From the IMG/VR virus record IMGVR_UViG_3300042731_008016, positions 1 to 64,000 of that record: 64,000 nt of DNA. One strand, given 5' to 3'. The notes beneath the pieces were generated by a model. It did no database searches and was not told the origin of the DNA. It worked only from the letters and a program-made list of their open reading frames with translations. The translations under genes and the position numbers were made by a program. Source of the stretch: a virus. How positions within the stretch are numbered: position 1 is the stretch's first letter; each line of letters starts with the position of its first letter. Positions 42,028 through 50,595 of the stretch are shown here, piece by piece.

Positions 42028-42912
42028 ATGGAAGAACAAAAAATATTAATAGTTCCAATCGGCTCTATTAGACCAGATCCAGATCAACCAAGAAAAACAT
42101 TTCTTGATAGTCATATTAACAGTCTAGCTCAAAGCATAAAGCAAGAAGGATTCATAAATGAGATTGAAATTGATGTTAATAACATGATTGTTACTGGAGA
42201 ATGTAGATGGAGAGCTGCTAAAAAGCTTAATCTTACTGAAGTTCCGATAAAAATAAACGAAACACAGTTCACATCGTACACCAGATTACGAAGACAAATG
42301 GCTGAGAATGCCCACCAATCTGGGGCATCATACGAAAGAGCAATGAATCCTTTGGAAATAGCTGAGGGTTACGCTAGATTAATTAAGCTTAAAACTGGAA
42401 AAGATTGTCGGCCTGGCCAACAATCTCGTGAAGAATCTTACGGTTTAATAAAAGGGGTTGCCTCTGAATTAGGTCTCCATAGATCGACAGTTTATGAATA
42501 TTTAGAATTAATTGAACAACCAAAGGAACTTAAAAAAGCAATTGTCGAGAAGGGATTGCCACGAACTTATATTAGAGAAATTGAAAAAGCTCCTGAAGAA
42601 ATCAAACCAGCACTTCAGAAAAAAGCAGTTGAGGGTGGTTATTCAAGCAGAAGAGAAATCAAAGAAGACGTTAAGTTAGCCAAAGATCATCCCGATGTTG
42701 CTGAAAAAGTTATTCCTAGACAAACTCCAGAAGCAGCTAAAAAAGAATCTATTGGAGGAGGAAGGTTGCTTACTTGGATCAGTGAGGGAGTTTTGGCTTT
42801 GAGAGCAATTCCTAGAAGAGAAATAAGAATTGAAGAAAAAGGAGCAGTTGAACAACAGCTTGAATGGATAGTAGAAAAAATCAACGCTTGGCAGCGTGAT
42901 GAAAAAGTCTAA
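42028..42912 (+). CDS. ParB/Spo0J-like protein
   Basis: 294 residues. ParB N-domain: RPDPDQPRKTFLDSHINSLA then GFINEIEIDV and the signature TGECRWRAAKKL. A helix-turn-helix follows (GVASELGLHRSTVYEYLELI). The C-terminus is helical. ParB proteins bind parS sites and use CTP to slide on DNA. No ParA partner is visible here. AGGAG upstream. The adjacent G-rich repeat block is the obvious candidate target. Confidence 0.85.
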   Translation: MEEQKILIVPIGSIRPDPDQPRKTFLDSHINSLAQSIKQEGFINEIEIDVNNMIVTGECRWRAAKKLNLTEVPIKINETQFTSYTRLRRQMAENAHQSGASYERAMNPLEIAEGYARLIKLKTGKDCRPGQQSREESYGLIKGVASELGLHRSTVYEYLELIEQPKELKKAIVEKGLPRTYIREIEKAPEEIKPALQKKAVEGGYSSRREIKEDVKLAKDHPDVAEKVIPRQTPEAAKKESIGGGRLLTWISEGVLALRAIPRREIRIEEKGAVEQQLEWIVEKINAWQRDEKV

Positions 42913-42914
42913 AT

Positions 42915-43103
42915 ATGACTCAACCAGTGCCTTATGAGCAACCAAATAATAATCAGACAATGCAGATTTGTCAGAGGTGCTTTGAACATGTAGCTTTAAA
43001 AATCTGTGCTAAATGCGGTTGCCCACTTTGCACTGAATGTTGGCCTAAACATATTTGTAATCAACCAGATCTAGGAGATAAAGAAGACAAAATAATAAAC
43101 TAA
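42915..43103 (+). CDS. B-box-like zinc protein
   Basis: 62 residues with CQRCFEH, CAKCGCPLCTECW and KHIC, giving two possible zinc sites of B-box or RING-like spacing. Starts two bases after the parB stop. Role unknown. Confidence 0.6.
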   Translation: MTQPVPYEQPNNNQTMQICQRCFEHVALKICAKCGCPLCTECWPKHICNQPDLGDKEDKIIN

Positions 43104-43228
43104 TGTCAAAAAGCAAAAAGAAAAAAAACCTAACTAAAAAAAGGCGAAAACGCCTAAAAAAGAAAATTAGAAAAGAAAAGAAAAGAGGTGATGATTATGT
43201 CAAAAGTTTATGTCAAACGAAACCTTAA
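43103..43228 (+). CDS. Very basic 41-residue protein
   Basis: About half of the residues are Lys or Arg (KKKKNLTKKRRKRLKKKIRK). The start overlaps the previous stop. Its gene contains a hairpin GGCG-AAAA-CGCC. Could bind nucleic acid; could also be a chance frame in A-rich sequence. Confidence 0.4.
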   Translation: MSKSKKKKNLTKKRRKRLKKKIRKEKKRGDDYVKSLCQTKP

Positions 43229-43541
43229 ATATTATAGTTGGTCAATTGAAAGTGAGGGTAATAACCTACCTTACTTAGTCATTCACGATAAAAGAAATGA
43301 CATCACTATTAAGATAGATAAGGTTTATACAATGTCTCTTCATAAATTTATTCCAAATTATTTGGACAAATTGAGAATACTTCAAGGTAAGTCACTGAGA
43401 ACCAAAATGTCCAAGATGAAAAAAAAGTATAAAGAATCAATGGCCAAACAAAAGGCAAAGGTAAAAGCTGTCAAAAATAGACAAGCCTCACTTTTCACAA
43501 AGGCCAGAAAGGTTAAAAATGAAAGAGAAACAAGAAGATAG
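43197..43541 (+). CDS. Hypothetical basic protein
   Basis: 114 residues; ATG 43197 lies eight bases after GAGGTG. A strand-rich start (YVKRNLKYYSWSIESEGNNL) and a long basic helix (KKKYKESMAKQKAKVKAVKN). Not recognised. Confidence 0.6.
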   Translation: MSKVYVKRNLKYYSWSIESEGNNLPYLVIHDKRNDITIKIDKVYTMSLHKFIPNYLDKLRILQGKSLRTKMSKMKKKYKESMAKQKAKVKAVKNRQASLFTKARKVKNERETRR

Positions 43542-43620
43542 AATAAGAGATTTTTGTGAAATATGGGCAAGCAGTAATAAAGATATAAAAAACTATGAAA
43601 ATATTCGCAGTTGGAGATAA
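43519..43620 (+). CDS. Small ORF of 33 residues
   Basis: MKEKQEDRIRDFCEIWASSN..., overlapping the previous gene end. AAAGG lies nine bases upstream. It ends five bases before the homing endonuclease start. Low certainty. Confidence 0.35.
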   Translation: MKEKQEDRIRDFCEIWASSNKDIKNYENIRSWR

Positions 43621-43625
43621 GTAAT

Positions 43626-44264
43626 ATGAAAAATATTTATATTATTCAAGATGATAATATTAGAGTTCTTTTTGGAACTCTTTTAGGCGATGCTTATTTC
43701 CCTAAATTGGCATTTAAACAACAAAATAGAAAAATAGCATGGGAACATACTGATAAACAAAGAGATTACGCTATTTGGAAAGCAAGAAGAATTGGATTTC
43801 AATGGAATAAATATGAAAGAAAAAGACTTGATAAAAGAACCAATAAAACATATAAATCAATTACGATAGTATTACGGGCAAATGAATCGTTTAATAAGAT
43901 TTACAAAATCTTTTGTCCAAAAAGCAAGAAGATAGTTACAAATGATATTCTAAGTTATTTATCTAAAGAAGCTGTTGCTATTTGGTATTGTGATGATGGG
44001 AATTTATATCAAAATAAAGATACTAATCATTTAACATTATCTATACAATCTTTTAAAAATAAACAGTTAATTATTGACTTCTTTAAAAGAAAATTTAGTG
44101 TTAATTTTAAATTAAATGATGGAGCAATTAGATTAGTTAATAAAAACGAGATCAGAAAATTTATTGATTCAATAAAACCTTATGTTCCAATCATGATGCA
44201 ATACAAAATAGATTTTGTTGATTATAAAACGTATAAAGGACGATATTATGGTAAAGACAGATAG
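43626..44264 (+). CDS. Free-standing LAGLIDADG homing endonuclease
   Basis: 212 residues. Two LAGLIDADG-type helices: [17 protein letters not shown] and [15 protein letters not shown], with the acidic residues in place. No intron ends are evident around it. Its last 17 bases lie inside the start of the phosphatase gene, so it abuts its probable target. AT-rich composition and absent strong ribosome site fit a mobile insertion. Confidence 0.8.
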   Translation: MKNIYIIQDDNIRVLFGTLLGDAYFPKLAFKQQNRKIAWEHTDKQRDYAIWKARRIGFQWNKYERKRLDKRTNKTYKSITIVLRANESFNKIYKIFCPKSKKIVTNDILSYLSKEAVAIWYCDDGNLYQNKDTNHLTLSIQSFKNKQLIIDFFKRKFSVNFKLNDGAIRLVNKNEIRKFIDSIKPYVPIMMQYKIDFVDYKTYKGRYYGKDR

Positions 44265-45012
44265 AATTTTTTGCGTGGGCGACATCCATGGTTGTTACAC
44301 TGAGCTAATGTTGCTCATGGAGAAGCTACCAATCAATCCAGAAAAAGACCAGGTAGTTTTCCTAGGAGACTATATTGATAGGGGACCTGATTCAAAAAAA
44401 GTTGTTGAGCAATTAATCAAGTGGAAGAAGAAATACCCCCATTGGGTATTCTTGTGTGGTAATCATGAAGATATTTTTTATGACTATTTAGTTAGAAGTG
44501 GAGCTTTGTATGGTTTTCAAAACTGGTTTGTTAATGGTGGAAAAATTACTTACCAAAATTATGGAGGCCATTTTGGAGCTAAAGTATATGACAAAGAGTT
44601 AAAAAAAGTCGTTTTTGAGGCACCTAGACCTGCCGATTTTCCCAAGGAACATCTAGATTTTCTATTTAAGGAACTTCCATTCACTTATGAGACAGAAGAT
44701 TACTTTTTTGTTCATGGTGGTGTAATTCCTGAAGCTTCCCTGGAAGAAAGTAAAAAGCATTGGAAAACTATGCTGTGGGCTCGGGACGGTTTTATTGATA
44801 GTGAATACGATTGGGGGAAAAAGATTATCTTTGGTCATACTCCAGCTTATAAAAAGGAATGGGGTGTATTTGGCCAACCAATCATTATGAAAAATAAAAT
44901 AGGTCTTGATGGAGCTTGTTGCCCAGGAGCATGTAAAAACTTAATTGCTGTTGAGCTTCCTTCAGAGAAATTCTATTTACAGGAGAATGTAACATGCAAA
45001 AAAGAAAAATAG
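44248..45012 (+). CDS. PPP-family metallophosphatase
   Basis: 254 residues. All PPP motifs are present: GDIHG (residue 11), [17 protein letters not shown] and FGHTP. These enzymes, such as lambda NinI-type phosphatase, remove phosphate from proteins or nucleotides with two metal ions. ATG 44248 was chosen because the motif starts 10 residues later. It overlaps the homing endonuclease end. Confidence 0.85.
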   Translation: MVKTDRIFCVGDIHGCYTELMLLMEKLPINPEKDQVVFLGDYIDRGPDSKKVVEQLIKWKKKYPHWVFLCGNHEDIFYDYLVRSGALYGFQNWFVNGGKITYQNYGGHFGAKVYDKELKKVVFEAPRPADFPKEHLDFLFKELPFTYETEDYFFVHGGVIPEASLEESKKHWKTMLWARDGFIDSEYDWGKKIIFGHTPAYKKEWGVFGQPIIMKNKIGLDGACCPGACKNLIAVELPSEKFYLQENVTCKKEK

Positions 45013-45371
45013 TTACCAATCACCAGATATCTGTTTTTAAAATCAGAATAGATATAATTCAAGAACATGCTATTGGTTTTGAATTATTTGCTGGAGATAA
45101 AGTTAAAGATACCTATGTCAATGTTGTTGCCAAAGGTGGCTATGGAACTCAAGCAAGACTTTTGTTAACCCCGAAACAATTTTCGGATTTTGCCATTAGA
45201 ACAATTTCTTATGTTTATTTAGGGTTTTCAAGACCGTTAACTGATAATGAACTGATGATTTTGTGGGAATTGAGATTAAATATTTTTGACGTTGAGAACC
45301 AGCAAATATCAGGATCAATATTTGATAACTACAGAGAAAAGATTAAAAGATACAGTTCCAAGAAAGGATAA
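44994..45371 (+). CDS. Hypothetical protein
   Basis: 125 residues, AGGAGAA upstream within the phosphatase gene. Mixed strands and helices ([20 protein letters not shown]). Not recognised; its 19-base overlap suggests coupling to the phosphatase. Confidence 0.6.
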   Translation: MQKRKIVTNHQISVFKIRIDIIQEHAIGFELFAGDKVKDTYVNVVAKGGYGTQARLLLTPKQFSDFAIRTISYVYLGFSRPLTDNELMILWELRLNIFDVENQQISGSIFDNYREKIKRYSSKKG

Positions 45372-45375
45372 GACA

Positions 45376-45987
45376 ATGACTAATAATATGGTACCGTCAA
45401 AAAGTAATCCAATTACTTTAGACCCAAACTTTTTAAACAACGCACAGGATTGGGAGGACTTTGTTAGCCTTTGGATGGTGTCCAAGGAAATTGATGTTCG
45501 TAACCAATGGTTTAAAGGTGATATTGCCAACAGAGTTGCCGTTGTTCATGGAGAGGGTAGTTTAAGAAAATTTGCCCAAGAAGTAGGTGAATCGCTCAGA
45601 ACCGTGGAACATTATAGACGTGTTTCTCGTGCTTTCACTGGCAACGATAGGCTACTCAATCTCAGCTGGACCCATTATTTGATTGCTTCATTCTCTGATT
45701 CATACAAAAAAGGAGAAGGAAAGTTTGATGGCACTGACAGGCTTAAATGGATTGAAAAAGCCAATGATGAGGGTTGGTCAACTACTAGACTTGTAGCAGA
45801 AATTAAAAAGGCAGGAGCTATTGCTGATAAACAAAGTGTCTATGCTTACTACAACGATTACTTTGACAAACTAAAAAATATTCTGATGCACATTGAGAAA
45901 GATTCACTCACTGATAAGGAAAAATCAAAGTTAGTTGCAAAGCTCACAGATACCTTAATTGAGTTCAAAAACTACCTTAAATCCTAA
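45376..45987 (+). CDS. Helix-turn-helix protein
   Basis: 203 residues from ATG 45376 (GAAAGGA upstream). GSLRKFAQEVGESLRTVEHY followed by RRVSRAF reads as a helix-turn-helix of the type found in phage DNA-binding proteins; the C-terminus is a coiled coil (LVAKLTDTLIEFKNYL). Possibly a regulator or replication accessory. Confidence 0.6.
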   Translation: MTNNMVPSKSNPITLDPNFLNNAQDWEDFVSLWMVSKEIDVRNQWFKGDIANRVAVVHGEGSLRKFAQEVGESLRTVEHYRRVSRAFTGNDRLLNLSWTHYLIASFSDSYKKGEGKFDGTDRLKWIEKANDEGWSTTRLVAEIKKAGAIADKQSVYAYYNDYFDKLKNILMHIEKDSLTDKEKSKLVAKLTDTLIEFKNYLKS

Positions 45988-45999
45988 GGGGGGTTGTTA

Positions 46000-46028
46000 T
46001 TGATTTTTGTTTAGTTTTTTGGTATAAT
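46000..46028 (+). promoter_or_regulatory. Sigma70-like promoter of the replication block
   Basis: TTGATT, 17 bases ending TTTTGG, TATAAT, 24 bases before the next start codon. Confidence 0.75.
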
Positions 46029-46052
46029 ATAATTTAGAAAATTAAGAGAATT

Positions 46053-46988
46053 ATGGACCAAAAAGAAGCTAAAAAACTACTAAACGATATTAAAACGGGG
46101 AAGCATCAAACCTTGAGAATGAATGATACATTTCAATTTAAGTGTACTAGCTGTGGAAAGTGTTGTTTCAATAATGAAGTCTTACTAAATTGTTATGATC
46201 TTATTAGATTGAGGCATGGTTTAAGAGCGTCCACTAACGATATTCTCCAACAAAAACTTATTTCATTTCATATCGGACCATCATCAGGATTACCAGTCTG
46301 CATGATTAATTTTATGGATCTTGCTTCTAGAATGTCAAAGTGTCCGTTTTTAGCACCAGCTATTAAGGCTGACGTTAATAAAAGAAGCAAGTCTGAAATG
46401 AAAAGGGTATTGGCACAAGGAGCCGAAATTGAAAAATGGTTATGTGCTATTCACAAAGATCGTCCATTAGCTTGTAGATTCTATCCATGTGGTCGGATTA
46501 AGAAAATTAACAACAAAACTGGTAACGTAAAATCTACTTTTATACTCCAAGATATCGCCGATTTCTGTCCAGGATTCAAAGAAAAACAAAAACAAACATT
46601 AAAGCAATATTTGAAGGAATCTGACTTTAAGCAGTATGACGCTGGGAGTGCTAAATACGCTTCGTTGATGGAAAGACTGATATCATCGGGTTTTTTTATA
46701 CCCACCAAACACAACAAATCGGGATCCAATGACCAAAAACCATTATTGACCGATAAATCAAGGATTCTTTTTTTACTAGCGAACACAATGTACAACTTCG
46801 ATTCGTTCAATTATTTCAGTAACGATGAACGAGTCCTTAAAACGATCAATGATCCTGATGCAAATCACGATGATTTTATGTATGTCTTCACTAAAATCAT
46901 TAAAATGGTAGAGCATTTGATTAAGCTCTATAAAGAAAATGATGAAGATGAAGAAGCCGTTTATAAATTAATTAATAGTCAAAACTAA
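46053..46988 (+). CDS. YkgJ-like CxxCxxCC protein (long form)
   Basis: 311 residues. FKCTSCGKCCFNNEVLL at about 30 and CAIHKDRPLACRFYPCGR at about 130 are the two cysteine groups of the YkgJ family; CPFL and FCPGF add more cysteines. The C-terminal 130 residues are extra and helical. Twice the usual family length. Stands first in the replication block. Confidence 0.65.
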   Translation: MDQKEAKKLLNDIKTGKHQTLRMNDTFQFKCTSCGKCCFNNEVLLNCYDLIRLRHGLRASTNDILQQKLISFHIGPSSGLPVCMINFMDLASRMSKCPFLAPAIKADVNKRSKSEMKRVLAQGAEIEKWLCAIHKDRPLACRFYPCGRIKKINNKTGNVKSTFILQDIADFCPGFKEKQKQTLKQYLKESDFKQYDAGSAKYASLMERLISSGFFIPTKHNKSGSNDQKPLLTDKSRILFLLANTMYNFDSFNYFSNDERVLKTINDPDANHDDFMYVFTKIIKMVEHLIKLYKENDEDEEAVYKLINSQN

Positions 46989-47001
46989 GGAGGTGGATAA
47001 T

Positions 47002-47892
47002 ATGCCAACAAAAAAGACTAAAACCAAAAAAGATAAAAAAGTAAACGTTCCAGTCAACGCCGAAGAAGAAAGTAATGTTGAACTGTCACCTTACGAAGCA
47101 ATGGATTTAGCTGATGAAGCTCAAATCATTGATGAATTAGAGGGAAAGCTATCGCCAATCGATATGGAAACATTCGTTTACAGTTTCATGGACAAATCGA
47201 CTGGTAAGGAAATTACTGGCCTTTCATGGAAAGGTACTAAAGCAACTTGGTGGGAACTTAACAGTCGTAAGTTAACTGATATGACAGTTACAAAAGACGT
47301 AAAGATCACTCAGGGTGAAGGATATGTTGATGTCGCAGTTTATGCCTATGATAATAAACGAAAAATTGGTGCTTGGGGAATGGCTCGTGGCTATACAAGT
47401 ATGCAAACCAGAAATGGTTCGATGGTAGATAGATTTGCTTCAGCTAAAGCAATGAGCAAGGCTCAACGAAATGCTTTGAATCAATTGTTCCCATCAGAAT
47501 TAGTAGCGAAACTCATTAAAGAGTGGATCGATAAAGGCCATGCCAAAAAGCTCAGTCCTCAATCTACAGCTCAAACTAGGCAGAGAGTAGTACATTCAAG
47601 TCAAGTAAGAAGTGGTCCTAGCCAAGAAAATTTGATGAACAAGTACGGGATGGACACTAAACAGGTGCCACCAAAATGTCCTAGCTGTGGCGCTACTATG
47701 AGGATCATTGAAAGAAAAGATAAAACTGGAATTTTCTGGAGTTGTCCAAACTGGAGAACCAAAGGTTGCAAGGGATATAGTATCGATGAAGTCGATTTAG
47801 ACGGAACCATTACTATGAAAAAGAAGTCTGCTCCTAAAAAGCAGGCACCCAAAACAACAGCAGAAGATGTAGCAGACGACATTCCGTTCTAG
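47002..47892 (+). CDS. Putative ssDNA-annealing protein with zinc ribbon and SSB-type tip
   Basis: 296 residues, AAGGAGG upstream of ATG 47002. N-terminus basic; residues 60-175 form a folded domain ending FASAKAMSKAQRNALNQLFP, a motif I associate with phage recombination proteins (not proven). Residues 230-262 are a topoisomerase-type zinc ribbon (CPSCGATMRIIERKDKTG ... WSCPNW). The chain ends VADDIPF, like the C-terminal tip of bacterial SSB. Confidence 0.6.
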   Translation: MPTKKTKTKKDKKVNVPVNAEEESNVELSPYEAMDLADEAQIIDELEGKLSPIDMETFVYSFMDKSTGKEITGLSWKGTKATWWELNSRKLTDMTVTKDVKITQGEGYVDVAVYAYDNKRKIGAWGMARGYTSMQTRNGSMVDRFASAKAMSKAQRNALNQLFPSELVAKLIKEWIDKGHAKKLSPQSTAQTRQRVVHSSQVRSGPSQENLMNKYGMDTKQVPPKCPSCGATMRIIERKDKTGIFWSCPNWRTKGCKGYSIDEVDLDGTITMKKKSAPKKQAPKTTAEDVADDIPF

Positions 47893-47898
47893 AAATCA

Positions 47899-47929
47899 GG
47901 GGGTTTTGTTTAAGCTCACAAGACCCCCT
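47899..47929 (+). terminator. Strong hairpin after the annealing-like gene
   Basis: GGGGGTTTTGT pairs with ACAAGACCCCC (11 pairs, one G-T) around an eight-base loop. Only a weak T-run follows, so it may be partial. Confidence 0.6.
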
Positions 47930-47944
47930 TCTTGTGGAGACGAA

Positions 47945-48124
47945 ATGAAAACGAAAAAGAAAATTATTAAAAAGTTTAAGTTCGACAGATGCTATAAATG
48001 CAAACGTCTAATTTGGCCATGGGAAAAAAGAGTATTTATTGGTGTAGATTTTGCTCACCACTCGTCTAGCTTTATAGCCTGTTTTAAACATTCAAAGGAG
48101 AATAATGAAACAAAGAATAACTAA
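47945..48124 (+). CDS. Small zinc protein
   Basis: 59 residues from ATG 47945 (GGAGACG upstream). Basic start, CYKC and a His/Cys group (FAHHSSSFIACFKH). Overlaps the next gene by 20 bases. Not recognised. Confidence 0.55.
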   Translation: MKTKKKIIKKFKFDRCYKCKRLIWPWEKRVFIGVDFAHHSSSFIACFKHSKENNETKNN

Positions 48125-48362
48125 ATATGGAGAATTAGTTGTCATTGTCACTAAAGATAATGGTTATTGGCACCTGAGTGTTTCTCATAGAAATCGCTAT
48201 CCCACCTGGGATGAAATTAAAGATGTCCGTTATAAATTCCTCCCGAATGAAATTACGGTTGGTCTTTTATTGCCTCCAAAAGAGGAGTACGTGAATGTCC
48301 ACCCTAATTGTTTCCACTTATGGGAAGTTCGATGTGAGGGTGAAAGGATAACTAGCCTATGA
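48105..48362 (+). CDS. Conserved phage protein (DUF7694-like)
   Basis: 85 residues. WHLSVSHRNRYPTWDEIKDV then FLPNEITVGLLLPPKEEYVN and CFHLWEV are highly typical of a small phage family usually found beside replication genes. Function unknown. AAAGGAGA upstream. Confidence 0.7.
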   Translation: MKQRITKYGELVVIVTKDNGYWHLSVSHRNRYPTWDEIKDVRYKFLPNEITVGLLLPPKEEYVNVHPNCFHLWEVRCEGERITSL

Positions 48363-49180
48363 CAAAATTTCCAGGATTCCCAAAAGAACCCGCGACAAAT
48401 TATTGGCCATACCCGAAAGCCTTAAATGGCTGGTGGCATATATTAAGCGGGGCTGAACAAAAAATTTTGGATTATATTTTGAGACATACGTGGGGTTTTA
48501 AAAAGAATGCTGATTTTATTTCTTACTCACAATTTAAAGAAGGTGTTAGGGGATGCGATAAAGGATGTGGACTTAAAAGCGATACTACAATAGCAAAAGC
48601 GCTTGAAGGTTTAGAAAGTAAAGGATTTATTAATAGAAGTGGTGGTAAACCTCAGAGTGGAAAAACCCGAAGATATACATTAACTTTTCTAGGTACTCCA
48701 GAAAATGAAGAACTCTTTAATAGTTCTTCAAAAAATGGAGAAGGTTCTCCAGAAAATGAAGAAGGTTCTTCAGAAAATGGAGATACAATAAAGGATTTAT
48801 CAATAAAGGATATTATCAATAATAATAATATATATAAGAAAAATAGCCCTCAACAAAATATTTGGCTTCATTATTGCAATAAATTCCAAAGAGATCCTAA
48901 AAGATATAAACTCTCAGCAAAGAGAATTAAAAAAATTAACTACAGATTAAAAGAATTTAGTGAAGCAGCAATTATAAAGGCAATCACTAATGCTTCAGAG
49001 GATTATTTTTACTCTGGAAACAATAACAGAGGATGGACCGCTGACCTTGATTATATTACCAGAAACTATGAAATTATGGAGCGCTTATATAATCTAAAGC
49101 CAAGAAAAACAAATGTAGATTACCAATCTCCTAAAAATGTGACCATCGCTAAAAAGAAAGGAAAATATGCAAACTTCTAA
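48359..49180 (+). CDS. Replication initiator with winged-helix N-terminus
   Basis: 273 residues. Residues 20-118 are a phage O/RepA-type winged helix (GAEQKILDYILRHTWGF; TIAKALEGLESKGFINRSGG). A linker of short repeats follows (SPENEEG, SSENGDT), then a helical DnaD-like C-domain (SEAAIIKAITNASEDYF then a GWTADLDYIT motif). It would bind the origin and recruit the loader encoded next. Repeats and an AT-rich tract inside the gene may be the origin itself. Confidence 0.75.
   Translation: MTKFPGFPKEPATNYWPYPKALNGWWHILSGAEQKILDYILRHTWGFKKNADFISYSQFKEGVRGCDKGCGLKSDTTIAKALEGLESKGFINRSGGKPQSGKTRRYTLTFLGTPENEELFNSSSKNGEGSPENEEGSSENGDTIKDLSIKDIINNNNIYKKNSPQQNIWLHYCNKFQRDPKRYKLSAKRIKKINYRLKEFSEAAIIKAITNASEDYFYSGNNNRGWTADLDYITRNYEIMERLYNLKPRKTNVDYQSPKNVTIAKKKGKYANF
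48692..48844 (+). other. Candidate replication origin inside the initiator gene
   Basis: Four 21-base copies of a GGTTCTxCAGAAAATGxAGA-type unit; the last three (48722-48784) are exactly adjacent, the first is 9 bases earlier. They are followed by 60 bases almost without G or C (ATCAATAATAATAATATAT). Iterons plus an AT-rich unwinding tract within the initiator gene is the lambda-type origin layout. The unit is seven codons, so a protein repeat is the alternative. Confidence 0.5.
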
Positions 49181-49853
49181 CGATAAAAAAACTATAATTT
49201 GTGAGCTTTGTGAAAAACCTTACGAAGTTGATTCCTGGGAATTAGGTTATAAAAAAATTCTTGGTCATCCAGAATGTGAAGAAAAAATTAAAAGACATAC
49301 TCGAATTGGAATTGATAAAAGATTTTGGAATTTACCTAAATTTAAAATAGAAAAAGACAACGCCAAAGCTTTTAAAGCTGTAGAGCAATTTATTAAAAAT
49401 CCTGGAAAAATTGGTTTATTTTTATACGGAGATGCTGGAAGTGGAAAAACTCATTTGGCAGTAAAGATAGCTCAAGAAATTAAGTTAAATACTAAGTTTG
49501 TTAAAACATCAAAATTATTACTTGAAATGAAAAGCAATTTTGACGGCAAAAGCTGGGAAAACGAAGCTATGGTTAAAAAGCTGTCTGAAATTGATTTATT
49601 AATTTTAGATGATTTGGGAGCTGAAAAAACAACTGAATGGGTAGCTGAAACATTTTATTTACTCATAGATGAGCGATATGGGAAAATGCTCCCAATTGTA
49701 ATTACGAGCAACCTTTCTCTTGAAGAAATTGAAAAAAGATTTGGAGATAGAATTTGTTCCAGAATTACAGAAATGTGTCAAGTAATTAAAATAGATTCTG
49801 AAGATGCGAGAATCAAGAAAAATAAACAAATATCAGTTGCCGATATTAATTAA
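49167..49853 (+). CDS. DnaC-like helicase loader ATPase
   Basis: 228 residues. An N-terminal zinc region (CELC; HPEC) and AAA+ core: Walker A GDAGSGKTHLA, Walker B LLILDDLGAEKTTEW, sensor ITSNLSLEEIEKRFGDR and arginine finger RICSRI. Would load the replicative helicase (not in the window). Overlaps the initiator gene by 14 bases. Confidence 0.85.
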   Translation: MQTSNDKKTIICELCEKPYEVDSWELGYKKILGHPECEEKIKRHTRIGIDKRFWNLPKFKIEKDNAKAFKAVEQFIKNPGKIGLFLYGDAGSGKTHLAVKIAQEIKLNTKFVKTSKLLLEMKSNFDGKSWENEAMVKKLSEIDLLILDDLGAEKTTEWVAETFYLLIDERYGKMLPIVITSNLSLEEIEKRFGDRICSRITEMCQVIKIDSEDARIKKNKQISVADIN

Positions 49854-49896
49854 ATTGGTATTATTGGAAAAATGAAAGGAGTTGTTCGCAGATTTA

Positions 49897-49925
49897 TTGA
49901 TTCAAAAGGGGATTTATGGTATAAT
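49897..49925 (+). promoter_or_regulatory. Sigma70-like promoter of an almost leaderless gene
   Basis: TTGATT, 17 bases ending ATTTATGG, TATAAT. The next ATG is only ten bases beyond the -10, leaving a 5' leader of a few bases. Confidence 0.75.
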
Positions 49926-49935
49926 ATATTTAAAT

Positions 49936-50301
49936 ATGCCTTACGGAAAAGTACCATACGACCCAATAATAGATAGCTTTAGATGTGAATACCCTGTAAA
50001 AGATAGTAGCGGGAACGATGTTCCCTGTGGAAAATGGTGTAGAGATCTTGCAAGACATATTACTAGACATCACAAGATAACTGTTAGAGAATATAAGCAA
50101 ATGTTTGGATTAAACATGAATGCTTCTTTAATCTCAAAATCAACAAAAGAAAAACTTAGACAGGCTGTACAAAAACATAAAACTTATGTTAATTTAGAAA
50201 AAGGCAAAAAATATAGATTCAAAAAGGGTGAAACAACAGTTCAAAATTACAAACGCAGTGCACAAACAAAATCTCGCTTGAGAAAACTTCGCTCTAAATG
50301 A
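49936..50301 (+). CDS. MucR/Ros-like zinc-finger regulator
   Basis: 121 residues. FRCEYPVKDSSGN, then CGKWCRDLARHITRHHKIT followed by VREYKQMFGLN is the MucR/Ros pattern (CxxC...HxxxH finger and the YK/FGLN motif). The C-terminus is basic. ATG 49936 is taken because the promoter -10 lies ten bases upstream, ruling out earlier starts. A DNA-binding regulator is likely. Confidence 0.7.
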   Translation: MPYGKVPYDPIIDSFRCEYPVKDSSGNDVPCGKWCRDLARHITRHHKITVREYKQMFGLNMNASLISKSTKEKLRQAVQKHKTYVNLEKGKKYRFKKGETTVQNYKRSAQTKSRLRKLRSK

Positions 50302-50307
50302 TATAAT
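50278..50307 (+). promoter_or_regulatory. Probable promoter for the RecA-SSB genes
   Basis: TTGAGA, 18 bases, TATAAT; overlaps the end of the MucR-like gene. 28 bases before the next start. Confidence 0.55.
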
Positions 50308-50334
50308 TAATTAAGAAAAATTAGGAGAATAATT

Positions 50335-50595
50335 ATGGAAAATGATAATAAAAATTATGAGACTACGAATTTCCACATTTGCGTTTGGTTGCAAATGAAT
50401 GGGATTCATTTAAAAGATGTCGACTGGGCAAATAAACGTAGGGCGAAATTTATATTTGACGATTTTGAAGATAGGGAACTTTTGGTAAGTAATTTTTTCA
50501 AACAAGAACAATTGCAAAATTATATTTCTGTGTCACAAGAAACAAAGGCACGAATGTATGCTGTGAATCCACCAGTCGAATATGAGCGATCTTAA
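50335..50595 (+). CDS. DUF5659-like protein
   Basis: 86 residues, TAGGAGAA upstream. WANKRRAKFIFDDFEDRELL then VSNFFKQEQLQNY and an ending KARMY fit the small DUF5659 pattern seen in phages and mobile elements. Overlaps recA by 14 bases. Confidence 0.6.
   Translation: MENDNKNYETTNFHICVWLQMNGIHLKDVDWANKRRAKFIFDDFEDRELLVSNFFKQEQLQNYISVSQETKARMYAVNPPVEYERS

Noticed and set aside
43143-43165. GGCG-AAAA-CGCC hairpin as a terminator
   Set aside because: Followed by an A-run and not a T-run on the plus strand; it lies inside a basic small ORF and genes continue downstream.
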